From NCBI GenBank assembly GCA_033065855.1, contig JAVXUO010000497.1, positions 154,001-218,000 of the forward strand: DNA of 64,000 nucleotides, in the 5' to 3' direction. This DNA comes from Escallonia rubra (Eukaryota > Streptophyta > Magnoliopsida > Escalloniales > Escalloniaceae). A model generated the notes under the pieces. That model ran no database searches and was not told the DNA's origin. It saw only the letters and a program-made list of their open reading frames with translations. Below are positions 12,101-24,700 of the stretch, one piece after another (position 1 is the stretch's first letter; each line of letters begins with the position of its first letter). Made by a program: the position numbers and the translations under genes.

Positions 12101-15100
12101 CGTCTTCAAGTAGGCCCACCAATAATGGTGATGTTAATGCTATCACTCTTTTGCCTCAGGCTAACAATAAGGATCGTGGAAAAACGTCTTCTCAAATGCT
12201 TTTCTTCAATGGAGTTGGATATCACATGGTAAACTGGTTAGTTATTTTGTCTTATTTGTTTTGATTTTATCTTCTAGTGTCGTTTTTTCATCATAAACAT
12301 TTTTATCATCAGCATCGTCTCCCTTCTCCTATCCACTTCCTATTCCTTTCCAAAACTTGTAGATACATCTGATGCTTCAAGTCCTGATTAGAAACTAGTG
12401 CCTGTCTGTCTTTTATTTGGATTGGTGTTTACTATGTTTTTGAGCTCTTCACTCTGGCTCTTATATTGTGGGTGATAAATAAATCTCTAATCATGTTAAC
12501 AGATTCATCTTCTTATAGTTCTGTCTATCTTAGCTATAAGCCCTTACAACATAATTTATTGGACTTTTACTACTTTTCAGTGGCTTAATCTTGCTGAAGA
12601 TGATGTCAGAGTACATTGATATGAGTAATTTTTTGCCAGCATTGTCGTCGGAGGTTATTCATCGTGTTGTTGAGATCTTGAAATTTTTTAATACTAGGAC
12701 CTGTCAGCTTGTTCTTGGTGCCGGTGCCATGCAGGTATTTATCTTGTTAACATTTATACAATGTATTTTCATCGTACTCGTTTGGGTGCTGAATAGGGTT
12801 ATACTTGCCAAATTTTAAGTTATATTATTTGATGTCAGCAGTTCTTGTATGTACCTGTCTATGCTACTGTGCACAAACTTTAGTCTGGTTTGTTATGTCA
12901 AACCTTGTTATTTTCTAGCGCCAACTCCCCACCCCCCCCCCCCAGGATTAGTGTGGTGAGAATGACTTAAGAATTACAACTTTGCTCTTGGCCAAACAGC
13001 CTTTCCTATACAGTGGACTGAATGAGAAGATATGGAAATAAGAACATAACTATGCTGTCTGCAACACACTTTGTGGTACTCTTAAGCGCAATACACATTT
13101 ATCCTCAGCTTCATAAAGATTTACGATGCCATTTGAATAGTTTATACACAGCTGAATTCGTAGGAAGTTGCGTTTATGATCCATAAGGTCTTGCAATTAT
13201 TTGCAACACATCATAACTACTATCCCATGCATTTATCTTGTGCCTCACTTGTGGCTTGAGGGAACTCATTACCTTTTAGAACTTTTAATAAATTATCAGT
13301 TGGGCAAGTTTGCTAGTCATAATGATTAAACAGTGCTAACGATTTTTCAAAGCTTGGAGTCCAGGTTAGAAATAAGTCTTCACCATTGTTTTTCACCCTT
13401 TCTTTAACGAACAGTTGCATGGAAAACCCTCTTTTTTCGGTCAAAAGCATGTTAGGCATAATTCTTTCTGAGTAATATGTCCCGAATCCGTCCACCGCTC
13501 CCTCACGCATGTCCATGCTTTCACACATGCACTGCAGCCCCGTTCAGGATATATCAAAGTGCTCTGGCAGGAGACTTCTCCTTCACGGGATGTTTGGTCG
13601 TGACTCCTACGCGCCAACATTACCGATTCTCGCAGCGGCTCTGCGGGATGCCTTACTATCTCCGCCCGGGTGACTCACCTGATGCTTGGGACTTCAGCAG
13701 TGATATGTTTACATCCACGTTACTGATGCTCAAGTACCTCTATGGATAATGACCTCCTGGTTACTCTGGGATGGGAGCAGTTGCCTTGTCCGCTTGGCAT
13801 GTCGGTCGCGAGCTTCCCCGCTACTGTCAGGTTCTCTTTTGTTTCTTGACGCCTTTGTGGGACTTAGCAAGGGCACTGGACGGGTGGCTGGATCGAGGGC
13901 ATACACCACCGCAACGGCGTTGTGTGGGTCAAACTTCCTGGGCAGATGTAGTGAAGCTGTAGGGCGCAAAGCAAATGAGTGTAGCGGTGCACCAACATAT
14001 TGTGCACCCTTAGTGTGTCACTCTGAGGTTTTGCCATATGGCATAAGAAGGCAAGCTACATTAGTGGCCTATAAATGGAGGTCTTTGGAGAACTCTCATT
14101 TGCACAACAGTTCACAATCTTCTTTCTCACTCTAAGATCGTAGAGCGTAGAGAAATATATAAAGAGAATACTGTTTGGGCAGCGGTTCCCTAGCATTGGA
14201 ATTGGACTGCCGTCTCCGTACTCCCTCTGTGGCTTTGCCCTTCACACCACTGCCAGTCCTCAAGCTTCGCCGTGGTTGCCACTTTCCTTCCCTTGATCCA
14301 AAGTATTTTCCATAACCTTAATTCTTATGAGGGTACTTATTTCACTTGGATTATACTCTCTTGTGGCACCGTCACGTGTATACGAACGCAAAATATAGAC
14401 GAAAATAACTTTATAAGCAGAAAAGGCCGGTAGAGCAAAAATGGAAGAAAATCTAGAAATTTGGGCCAAAAGAAAAAAGACTTCAAAATCCACCATATTT
14501 GTAGCACCTTCTTTGTTGAGCTTTACATGGTTTATAAAATTGACATTTGAAGTTCAAAATTTGAGAAGCTGACAAAAGTAAATATATGACAAGTTCAGCT
14601 GCAGCTAACTCAACATGTGACATGCACGTGTTGCTCACTTTCAAATGCTCCAAATTTAGAAAGGGTTTTTGGCACGATAATTTACACAATTATACTTGAT
14701 CGTGAGGTGTCCTGTGCTTGTGTCATTCACTCTTCCTTTAAAAGCCTCCTCTATATGAGTAAAGTGGCGCAGCGATTTCTTGAGAACCTCCCAGTCTTCC
14801 CCTGTAAAATCTTCACCAAGCAGGTTCGACCACGCAACCAATACTTGAGGCACAACTGCATTCCCTTCTTTGATCAGTTTTCTGTGAAGTATTTGAAGTG
14901 GCTCCAATAGTAATGGTACCTCTAACATGAAGGCAATTTCTGATGGGTTGGTGTGCTTGCCAACTTGGATCTCAAGAGTATAACATGGGATGCAGGGTGA
15001 ATATGTGAATAGGAAGGTTAGTAGTCTCAAGGCCATTGTCCCAATTTTTTCAATGTTTATAAAAGGGGGAAGAACTTGGCCATTGAACCGCTGGAAAAAG

Positions 15101-18100
15101 CCCGGGCTCGCTTATGGAAAGTGGAAATAGACAATTTGAGGTCATACCCGAGAGCCAAAATACATTGCCTATATGGCTAGAGTTTGAGGTAGATGCGATC
15201 TCCCAGCGCAAACACCTCTCAGTTCTATTATGATCTGCACAAAAGTTCGTTCTTGAGCAAGCTGAAGTGAAGTTCATTAACTAGATCAAGTACCCTCTAT
15301 CTTTCCTGGAGATAATTGTCGACAGCCACAACAGTTAAAGTTTCTGATATAGTGAAAGCTAGGGCCTTGGGTGCATAGCCATACACAGCCTCAAAGGGAG
15401 TGAGTTGGAGGGAACTATGGAAACTGGTATAGCAAGTATTCAGCCAGGATAGTAGTATATACTGAGACTAGCTTGGTGTCCATCAGACTAGACATCTTCT
15501 CCATTATTGGATGTAAACACACTGCCCCTGCCTGTGATAATCCATGCAGCTTGAAGATATTGTCAAAATATAGCCTTGATGCATATGAAGCTATGAATTG
15601 AGACCGTTGACTAAGCCTATCAACTATAACAAAAGTTTGACTTTTGAAGACCATCTATGAGATCCGTGAAAACAATTGTTCACATTTGAGTACGAATAGG
15701 CAATGGTTGATGGCGTCCAGGATAGTGTACATGCTCAATAGTGCCACACTGTCTAACCCCAATCATTTAAATCTCAATCTTTGCTGTGTCTCCTAAGTGT
15801 AGGCCAGTAAAAATGTTTGTAATCCTTTTATAAGTAGCAGCAACATCTGTCGTCCAATGCCTGATGCATGTAGTTCAAGAAAGTTTTCCTGCCTCAAATT
15901 GATGCTAAGACCATCAATGAGATCCATGAAAACACTTCTTCACATTTGAGTAGGAACAGGTAGTGGTTAAGGCCCCGTACGCTTACCATATTTGTTTTCT
16001 GTTTTCATTTTCTGTTTTCATTTTCACGATTTTCATATTCAGTTTGAAAACATGTTCCTGTACTTTTATCATTTTCACAAAAAAAAATTTAGCTATTTTT
16101 TCTTATGTTGGGTTAAGTTTGAGTGAAAAACAACTGAAAACACCTAAAAGGTGTTTTCAGTTTTTTGTTACTATTTGAGTAATTTTATCCAAAACGAAAA
16201 CAGAAAATGGTAAAAGTACGCAAAAAAAGAATCTTTTTCATCATCATTGCTAAAAACAGAAAACGAATATGGTAAACGTACGGGGCCTAAAGGAGTCCAA
16301 GACTAGTGTACATGCTCAATAGTGCCATACTATTTAACCCAATTTATTTAAATCTCAATCATTAATATGTCTCCTAAGTGTAGGCCAGTAAAATGGTTTG
16401 TAATCCTCTTACAAATAGCAGAAAAATCTGACTGTCCTCCAATGAATGATTCATGTAGTTCAAGAATTTTTTCCTGCCTCAAGTTGGGGCTATTTCCCAC
16501 GCAAAGCTTGCCTTTGTACTTGAGGAGACCATGGTCAAATGAGAACCTAGATGTTTCATAAGGCTCCAATAATAGGTGTTGGAAGTCTTGTTCCCCTTTC
16601 AAACTGTCTTCAAGATCAGCCACCCTTGTTTGTTTTACTGTATGATAAGCACGGCGTTGATGGCTTTTTGTTGCATATTCAGGCAACCTAGACAATGCAT
16701 CAGCACCAACTTAAATGTCAATTCCATATTTCTAATGGATCTCAAAGTCAAAGCCAGGCAACTTGGCCAAACAGTTTTTTCTTAAGAGGGAAGTTAGTTT
16801 TTGACCGAGCAGTCTTTGAGTCTGGCATGATCAATATGGATTTTGAAGTGATGGTGGCTCAGTTAGACACTCCAGTCAGATATAGCTTCATGGATCTATT
16901 AGCTTTTTATGCCAAAGGAACAAGTGTTCTCTTTCCTTGTGTTAAACTGCTTCAATGGCATGATCACTTGCATCAACTTTTACTTTTTACGGAACGCAAA
17001 AGTCTGGCAATGTTAAAACTGGAGTTTGTGTATGTCAGTCTTCATTAAGTGGAATGCAACTGTTGCTTCTGTTGTCTGATAGAATTTGTCCTTTTGAAGA
17101 AGCATTGTCTGGGATTTGCTGAGTTCTCCATAATATGCTATGAACTTCTTGTAGCCATTAAGTGCTAAGAAAGGCCGCAGTTGTTTAGTGGTGGCATGGA
17201 ATTAGCCAATTGACCATGGCAGAGATTTTGGAGAGGTCAGCTGACACCTCTTTTCCAGAAATAATGTGCCGAAGCAAATGAGCATTTTGGACCTTTTTAC
17301 AAACAGTTGATTTTTTTTTTTTAGTATGAAGGACAAGGGGACAGATGGTGGAGGCCTTCTGTGTAGGATATAATATAGATAAGAATGTCATTAAATAAAC
17401 AAGAATAACAATTCAAAGGAATATTTGGAAAGTCGTGTTTATAATGGAGCATTATATAGGCCAAAAGACATGACCTGGAGAAAGCAGCTTTTGGGATTTC
17501 TTTGGGAGAAACACCTAATTTGGTGATAGCCACTCCTAGGGTGTAATCTACTGAAGAGAAAAGCTCCCTACAATTCATCATACAAATTATCAACTATTGG
17601 TATGGGAAGTTTGTTTCTAATGGTGGTTTTGAAGGCCCCTCAATAATCCACACAAAGTCCCAAGGACCATCTTTCTTCTTGACCAATAAAACTGGGAAAC
17701 TGAAAGGAGATGTACTTGCTTGAGTGATTCTCCAACATTTCGTAAGCAATTCTCTCTATCTCAGTCTTCTGACTGTAAGGTACCTAATAGGTTCGGCATT
17801 AGGAATAAGAGGAAATTTGATGGTCTTGGGGTCTACGAAGGAAGTGATTCCGGCTGATAAATCATTCTACTTATGTTAAAGTGCAGTAAGTTGTTGCTCA
17901 TCAATGCCAACAGCAGGAAGCTATGTGCAAGTGTATAGCTGACCAAAGGAAGCCCCTGAATTATTGCAGAGATATTGAACATAGTTGGAGCAAAGGTTAT
18001 CTTAGGCTCTGCCTCCTTTCAATATCCATTGAAGGTGACTTGTACTCCTTCATAATCAATAGTCATCAGCTTTTACCAGAATCCTAAATTCTCTGAGCCC

Positions 18101-21100
18101 TTGAATTCCCAGTACAAGTCACACCCTCCAAGCATAGCAACATCAGCTCAGTTGTAAATGCTTTCCCTTGCATTGTCCAAAAGAACTCAGGGCAGTGAGA
18201 ATCACTGACAACCTTTCCATCAGCTACCATGGTATTCAGTCAACCTAGCTTCTTAGCTGTGCTTGGATCTAGGAAATTGTAAGTAGATCTCTGTCAACTA
18301 GGATGGTGAAAGACTTGTTACCATAGTGGCCTAGCTTCTTGTCGTTATTTTGATTGATACTCCTAGCTAGGGCACTCGCTATGATTTCTATTTTGTCGTT
18401 CCTTCACTTCTTGTCGGCACTGGTTGCTGAGGTTCTTCATCATAGGAAGGTGGGTGGTACTAATACAGTATCTATGATTATCACTTGCAGTTTTTTGTTT
18501 CGACAATTATGAGTAGGCGTGAAACTTTTACTTCACGAATAACATAATCCTTTCTCCCTCTTGTCATCATTATAGGTCCTCTTATGCCTTTGATAGTTCT
18601 GATTTAAGGTGGTTGTGGAAAGTTTAGATAATATGGCTTTAGGAATATTGGTATTTGCTGTCCGAAGGGTGAGGCTGGAGAGAAAGTATTCAAAGAATTT
18701 TGCATGTGGACAGTGCTTGGAGTGTGAGGTTTATATGGTACGAATTTAGAGAAGTGGTTGTGTTTATGCTCTTGGTATAAGAACTGCAGAATGTCAGAGG
18801 TTATTTAGATCGGCTTCTTCATTTTTTAGCTAGGTAGATGACCTATGTTAGGTTTGTTAGTTCAAATTTCTCCAGTAATCCTCCTACAAATCTTTGAACA
18901 AGATAGACCTATCAAACACATAGCCTTGATTAACAGGCAATGATCTTGGAGTTTCAAATTCAGTTATATCTTGTTCAGCTGGGCTTGTTTGTCTTAATTT
19001 ATGAAACTACCCCACTGTACTATCTCACTAAATAGTTCAGCAATTCTTGAGTAAAGATCTTTAATGATATCCCCAATATACTCTCATTTTGGCCTTAATA
19101 TATGTACCATAACAATATTCAGCTTTACGTTGTGTTTGGATACAAATGACACCTTATAATTTTCATCCATTGGTAGGATTTTGAAATACCTTTCAGCTTT
19201 TCTAATCCATCCATAGGGATCTGCACCAGTAAGCCTGGGAAATTTAAATTTAGGGTGTTGGGAGAAGGAATTACCATTTTGGTAGTGGATCGGTAGCTTA
19301 ATAGGCTACAGTGCTTGGTTGACTCTGGAGATAGTAGGATGGTTTGTGGTTGTTGGGTGGTTGTTTTCGGCTTTTCTTTTGTTTTCTTTTTTGTTTTGGT
19401 TTGTCCTTGGTATACTTCGTTTATGCTTGCTTTGGTCCCCCCTTTTGCTTAAAGAATGCTACAAATAAATTATCTATTAGGACAGTGTGGACGATTGAAT
19501 TCATATGTAAATTTTCATTTGTCAAGAATGTAATGCGAGAAAGTGATTCTCAAGAAAGAAACTTACTTTCTTGACATGTTCATTTGATTGGAAAAACTTT
19601 CAGCAAGATGAAGTTTTAATTGGCTAAAGTTTGCGTAAAACTAAAACAGTTGATTATTTGAACTGTGAAAAAAGTTAGTTATACTAGCACACTATGTTAC
19701 ATGGACTCGGTACGAGTGTCCGGATCGGATACTTGTCCAAGTGTCGGATTCGTCTAATTTAGAAAACGCAAGACACGGGGACACGGCAAAATGTTCATAT
19801 TTGTTGTTGCTTTTTAGTTATTTCAAAGGCAAAAAGGTGTTTTATTTGATGCATTTGGTTTTAATTGACAATTTGTCTCGCCTCAAAGCAATAACTAACT
19901 AAACAAAAGACTATAAGATAGTATCATAATGGCATATCCTATGAGATGTGTTGTACACATATCCCATACCCATGTCCAGGTGTCGAGTGTCCGACACGGG
20001 TACTTCATGCTAACCGAAGAGTCCATGTAACATAGCTAGCACATTATCTGACAAAAAAAAAAGAAGAAGGCAATTTGCATGTTAAAGTCAAAACATAAGA
20101 TAAAATTGCATTCGCTTATTAATCTTGCAAAGAAATCATCTCGTTTTTGAAAAAGAAAAGGGTCAAATCCTTGTTTAATAAAGAAAGAACGAATAGTCTT
20201 TTTTCAGGAGAGAAGATGTGCCCATTTATAAGATTCCTGCAAACTCCTATCATTTTTGCAGGATGTACTTTTCTAGAGAACTCAATTCTTTGGCAAAGTA
20301 CGTTGTGGTTTCACAACTTTCTTGCTATAGGAACACCTGAAAGCCGCAAGAAAGTTAACTTTCCTTTACTTTTCCACCACCTCCTTTCATTTCTCATCAA
20401 AGGAACGAGGCCTTCTAGCATCTTCGCTTTTAGAATCCCTTAGGCATCACACTTTTGTTAGGATCAAGTGGTGCTGTGAGTAAGGCTTACAAACTGGCAC
20501 AACATCTAGAGCACAGGGTCAAGCACACGAGGGAGTTGATAGACGCGTCCCACCTCCAATCTGCCAACAATCCCTCCCCTAAAAACACCTTGTGGGACTT
20601 GAAGCCATAACCTGGTTCAGATACCACTTGTTTGGATCAAGCACTACCATGCACCGAGGTTACTTGGTACTTATAGTGAAATGTAATAGGTGACAGGCAG
20701 GTGACCATGGAGCCAAAAGTAACCCTTTAGGTGTACAACGAAAAGAATAAGGAATACCTTTTCATTACAACCTAAGGAAAAATAGAAGACAACTTGAAGG
20801 GAAGACTCTTAGTGGTATCTAAAAGACTAAAACCTTCTAAAAAGGCTGACCTTCATCAAGCACGTGCTAGATGAACCCTTGAGCGTTCGACATCCACGTC
20901 TCTTAGTAATTTTAGTGATTTTTGCCATTTTTTTTGCCGCTTTTTGCAGCAAAAGCTACGGCTCTATGGGCAGTAACCCCCGTTTTTTGTTAACCTTAAA
21001 CCCTAAACCCCATTAAGTGGAGATTTTAATAAGGACTACCAGCTGACCCTTTTTCAAGGTTTTATATTTCTGAATCCACGAGGTTAGGGGATAATGCCAC

Positions 21101-21663
21101 TCATATCCACTATCTACAAAGTAGCAAATGCGTCATTTGACCGAATGGAATTCACCTGGATGTACTGGTTTCGATGAAATGATCCACATAGTCCTGCTTC
21201 TTCTTTCTTTTTCTGGGTATGAGAACCACCTTCTTCCCAGATCTATATTTTAACATATCCATGCCAAGAGTTGAGCTACCAAAAGCCAAATCCTCATATC
21301 CACACAACTCCAAGGTCATAAGCTATAGTAGACCTGGCAAAAAAGTACCCGGACCCACGGGTATACCCGGCCTGTTCCCGGGTACGGGTGCAATAAACTA
21401 GACCTGTTAAAATTTTTGCCGTACCCGACCGCACCCGTAAATTCCGGTTCAGTCCGGTCCGGTACGAGTTACCCAGGTTAGCTGGTTATCTAGGGTATCT
21501 ATATTTATGATGTTTTAGGGTTTGTGTCATTCGTTTTCCTCATCTCATTCTCTTCTCAAGTCTAGTCTCAGTTTGCCACCTGTTCACTGCCGGCCCGCCG
21601 CCCCTTCTTCTCTGCCGCTGCCATATACCCTATAAGCCTCCACCATGTCTCTCTCTCTCTCTG

Positions 21664-21701
<38 letters not shown>

Positions 21702-24700
21702 CCCTTACTCATCATCCCTACTACCCAGCGCAAAGTCGGTGATTTTTGGGCGTGGGCAGCGGCGGAAAAGGTGACAGTGGCGGTCATTTTTGATGATGAG
21801 AACGTTATGATTTGGCTAAAAATTAGCGAGGACTCAGTAGCGGCGGTGTTGCCACTTGCCGACAGTTGGTCTTGGCCGCAAATTTGGTTTTGGTGGTTAG
21901 TTAGATTGTATTTGTGGGGTGTGAGTGTGTGTGGTATCTTGTGTTGTATCTTCAGATTAGTATTGAGCTTAAGATTTGAGATGTGTTGGCATTTGGTGGT
22001 GTGTTGTGGTGGAGTTGAACGAGGTTCTGATGCTGGTCTGGCGGTGGCTGTGGAGTTGGAAGAGGGCAGTATGGCGATGACCCATTATAGACTACTCCAA
22101 CTCGTCAACCTTCTTCTTGACAGCCAGTTTCAAATCCTTCACCATCGCTGAATTCATCACTGCAACATCTTTACCAGCGCAGAAAAGCCCACAAACAAAA
22201 CGATTCGCAACGACATTCGTGAATGGAGGCCAGGTGTTTGTCAAAATGGCAAGCCCACTACAAAAAATTGTGTATTAAAAAAACCTTAAATTTACCCCCG
22301 GTATTAGCTGATCCGTCCGGGTAGGGTATGGGTACATAAAAAAGCGGGACAAATCCAGGTATTTTTTTTTAACGGACCCGTTTTACCCGGACCCAACTTG
22401 GTATCACCTGTACCCGGCGGATATATCCGTTTGCCAGGTCTAAGCTATACAGGGAACTTATGGTACATGGACTCTTAAAAATGCTTGAAGTAACCGTGTC
22501 AGACACTCGACACTTAAACATGGGTATGGGATATGTATTTGACATCCTTTAGGATTTGCCACTAAGAACACTATATTAGTGTTTCTTTTGCTTTACAATA
22601 TGCTTAACTTAAAACACCATGTAAAATAAGGAACAACTAAAATACAAGAACATATAGGAATATTTTGCCGTGTCCCCGTGCCTTGGGTTTTGAAAAATAG
22701 ACAAATCTGATACTTGGACACGTATCCGACTGGGACACTCGTACCGAGTCCATGTAACATAGTGAGGAAAATATATCAATCTAATACCTCATGACTCAAT
22801 GAAAGACAAGCAATCAAACCAACTTGAGATTTAGGCTGGAATGGTTCAGAAAATAAATTGTTATTTGACTGCAAAATGTTTTATTTACTTACTACCTATA
22901 GATACCCATGTAAAAATCTGTTATAATCTTTGCTTACTGTTAATAATTGTTGGTAATCTCAATTTTTTGTTGTTATTTGGTTGATTGGTTAAGGTTGTTA
23001 AAAGTGTTCAAAGAAACAATCTGCACAGGGTGTACTGCTTGCGGGGTAAATGCATGGATGGAAGGGTTTAAAGCTTTTGCCAAGCAAATGGGTTTCTGTG
23101 AGGATAAGAATGAAGAAGCAAAGGAAAACTCTGCTACTGCTGTTGTGGGCTACATGGTGGTGGTGGCTAGAGTCAAACCCATAGTCGCTTTGCGTGGTTG
23201 ACAATGAGATTTGGCAGTTTTGGCAATGGATCATGGTGATATGGAGATGTATCTTGGTAAAATTGGCATGATGGATTTTGGTGGTGTGGTCTTCGATCCA
23301 ATCGTGGAGGCTGCGAGGGGTGGTAAATCGTGATGGGTAGAGGGCATGCTGCCGTCGGCAATGAAGACAGATGGTGGTGAGAGAATGAAAGGGAGAGGAG
23401 ATGTAGAGATAGAGGTAGATAGAGAGAGGAGGGTCTGTGTTGGTATTTTCAAAAGACAACTAACTGGTGTAAGCATATATTGTGAAAAAGCCACGGGCAA
23501 TTAACGGAATGTATAATCGAAACAAGAAGTTAAGAATTTGGACTGATATTCAACATTTTTTTAGTCATTAAAGTTGACCGATATTACCCCCTCGGTGGGT
23601 TTTAATATTATTACCTTTTAAAAGTTTTATTAATATAAACCCCCGATAGATGTTGGTGTTGTTTTCATTTTAATACCTTCTTTTTCGTTCCGAAAATTTA
23701 TTGTCAAACTTAATGTTATATAGCTGAATTTCACTTCTACTGATATTTGTTGTTCTGTAAATTTGAATTTTCTTTTCCCTTCATTATGCTCACTTGTTGG
23801 ATCACATTTTGAGCTTTTGTAATGTGGTAGTGTTTAACGAGTTAACTTTTCGTTACAGGTATCTGGTTTGAAGTCCATTACCTCTAAACACTTGGCTTTG
23901 GCAAGTCAGGTTATCAGTTTTATGTATGCTATTATCCCTGGTAGGTGATGAATTAAGTGCCGTTCCTTCCAGAATTTTCTTTCCTGTATATTATTGTAGA
24001 ATATTCTTTTTGCAATCATATTTGTGCACGTTTTCCTACCTAAACACTTATACATGTACTTATGCTCATCTCCCCAAGACCTCATCGTTCCACCACCAAG
24101 GTTCTATACCTGGGAAAACATTATTTCTAGATTCGCTAAGGAATTGTCTAGGAACTCCCTTAAACAAGTAGACGTCTCAATCCATGTTATATTGAGTGAT
24201 CATCGAGACTCAACATCTTACTCGATCCAACGTTCTCTAGAGTACAAAGTTTCCCCATTATTATGCCACCACCTAGTATGCGGATGCCTCAAATCTTTTT
24301 ATTCCAACTTTGGATTTTTACCTGCAACACCATCAACGAAACAGCGTACCTAGACACTCTCCAGGATTGACATGACATTCTTTTAGACAAAGCTCTGTCC
24401 TCCTTTGCAGTATGGAAAAGGTGTATGTCTATTACCAATTAAAGGTAATTAAGTGTGCGTACTATGTAGGGATTGAAATGAAATTCTTTTAGACAAAGCT
24501 CTGTCCGCCTTTATAGTAAGGAAAAAGTGTATCTGGCTATAACCAATTAAAAATAATTAATCGTGGGTACTGTGTCCCTTTTCCTAAAGAAGGTGGTTGC
24601 TGCCTTGAATCATAGGCCACCACATATTCTTGAATATCGTCTCCTGTACCCTCCCAAACCCTCCAGTTGTTCTTCTGATATTGTGTATTCCCTGGCCAGC

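Larger units (their letters stand above)
14656..19290 (-). pseudogene. Ty3/gypsy gag-pol remnant, reverse strand, VPS54 intron 8
   Basis: In - strand order: gag (19260-19080, [18 protein letters not shown]), a degenerate protease region, RT (17730-17640, [16 protein letters not shown]; 17500-17330, FNDILIY in place of the usual DDILIY), the integrase zinc region (16560-16370, HESFIGGQS), the integrase core (15654-15415, [12 protein letters not shown] and FDNIFKLHG), and the C-terminal tail (14960-14830, [20 protein letters not shown]). All the expected domains are present in order, but stops and frameshifts break every one and the first RT Asp is replaced by Asn. I could not find LTRs. Confidence 0.85.

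Noticed and set aside
12229-12230. Alternative 5' splice site of VPS54 exon 7 (ATG|gtaaac).
   Set aside because: It looks like a donor, but joining it to exon 8 in phase 0 hits an in-frame TGA. The site eight bases downstream gives a continuous, conserved reading frame.
20990-21015. Interstitial telomere-like sequence (ttaaaccctaaacccc).
   Set aside because: Only about two imperfect CCCTAAA units are present, which is expected by chance in 64 kb.
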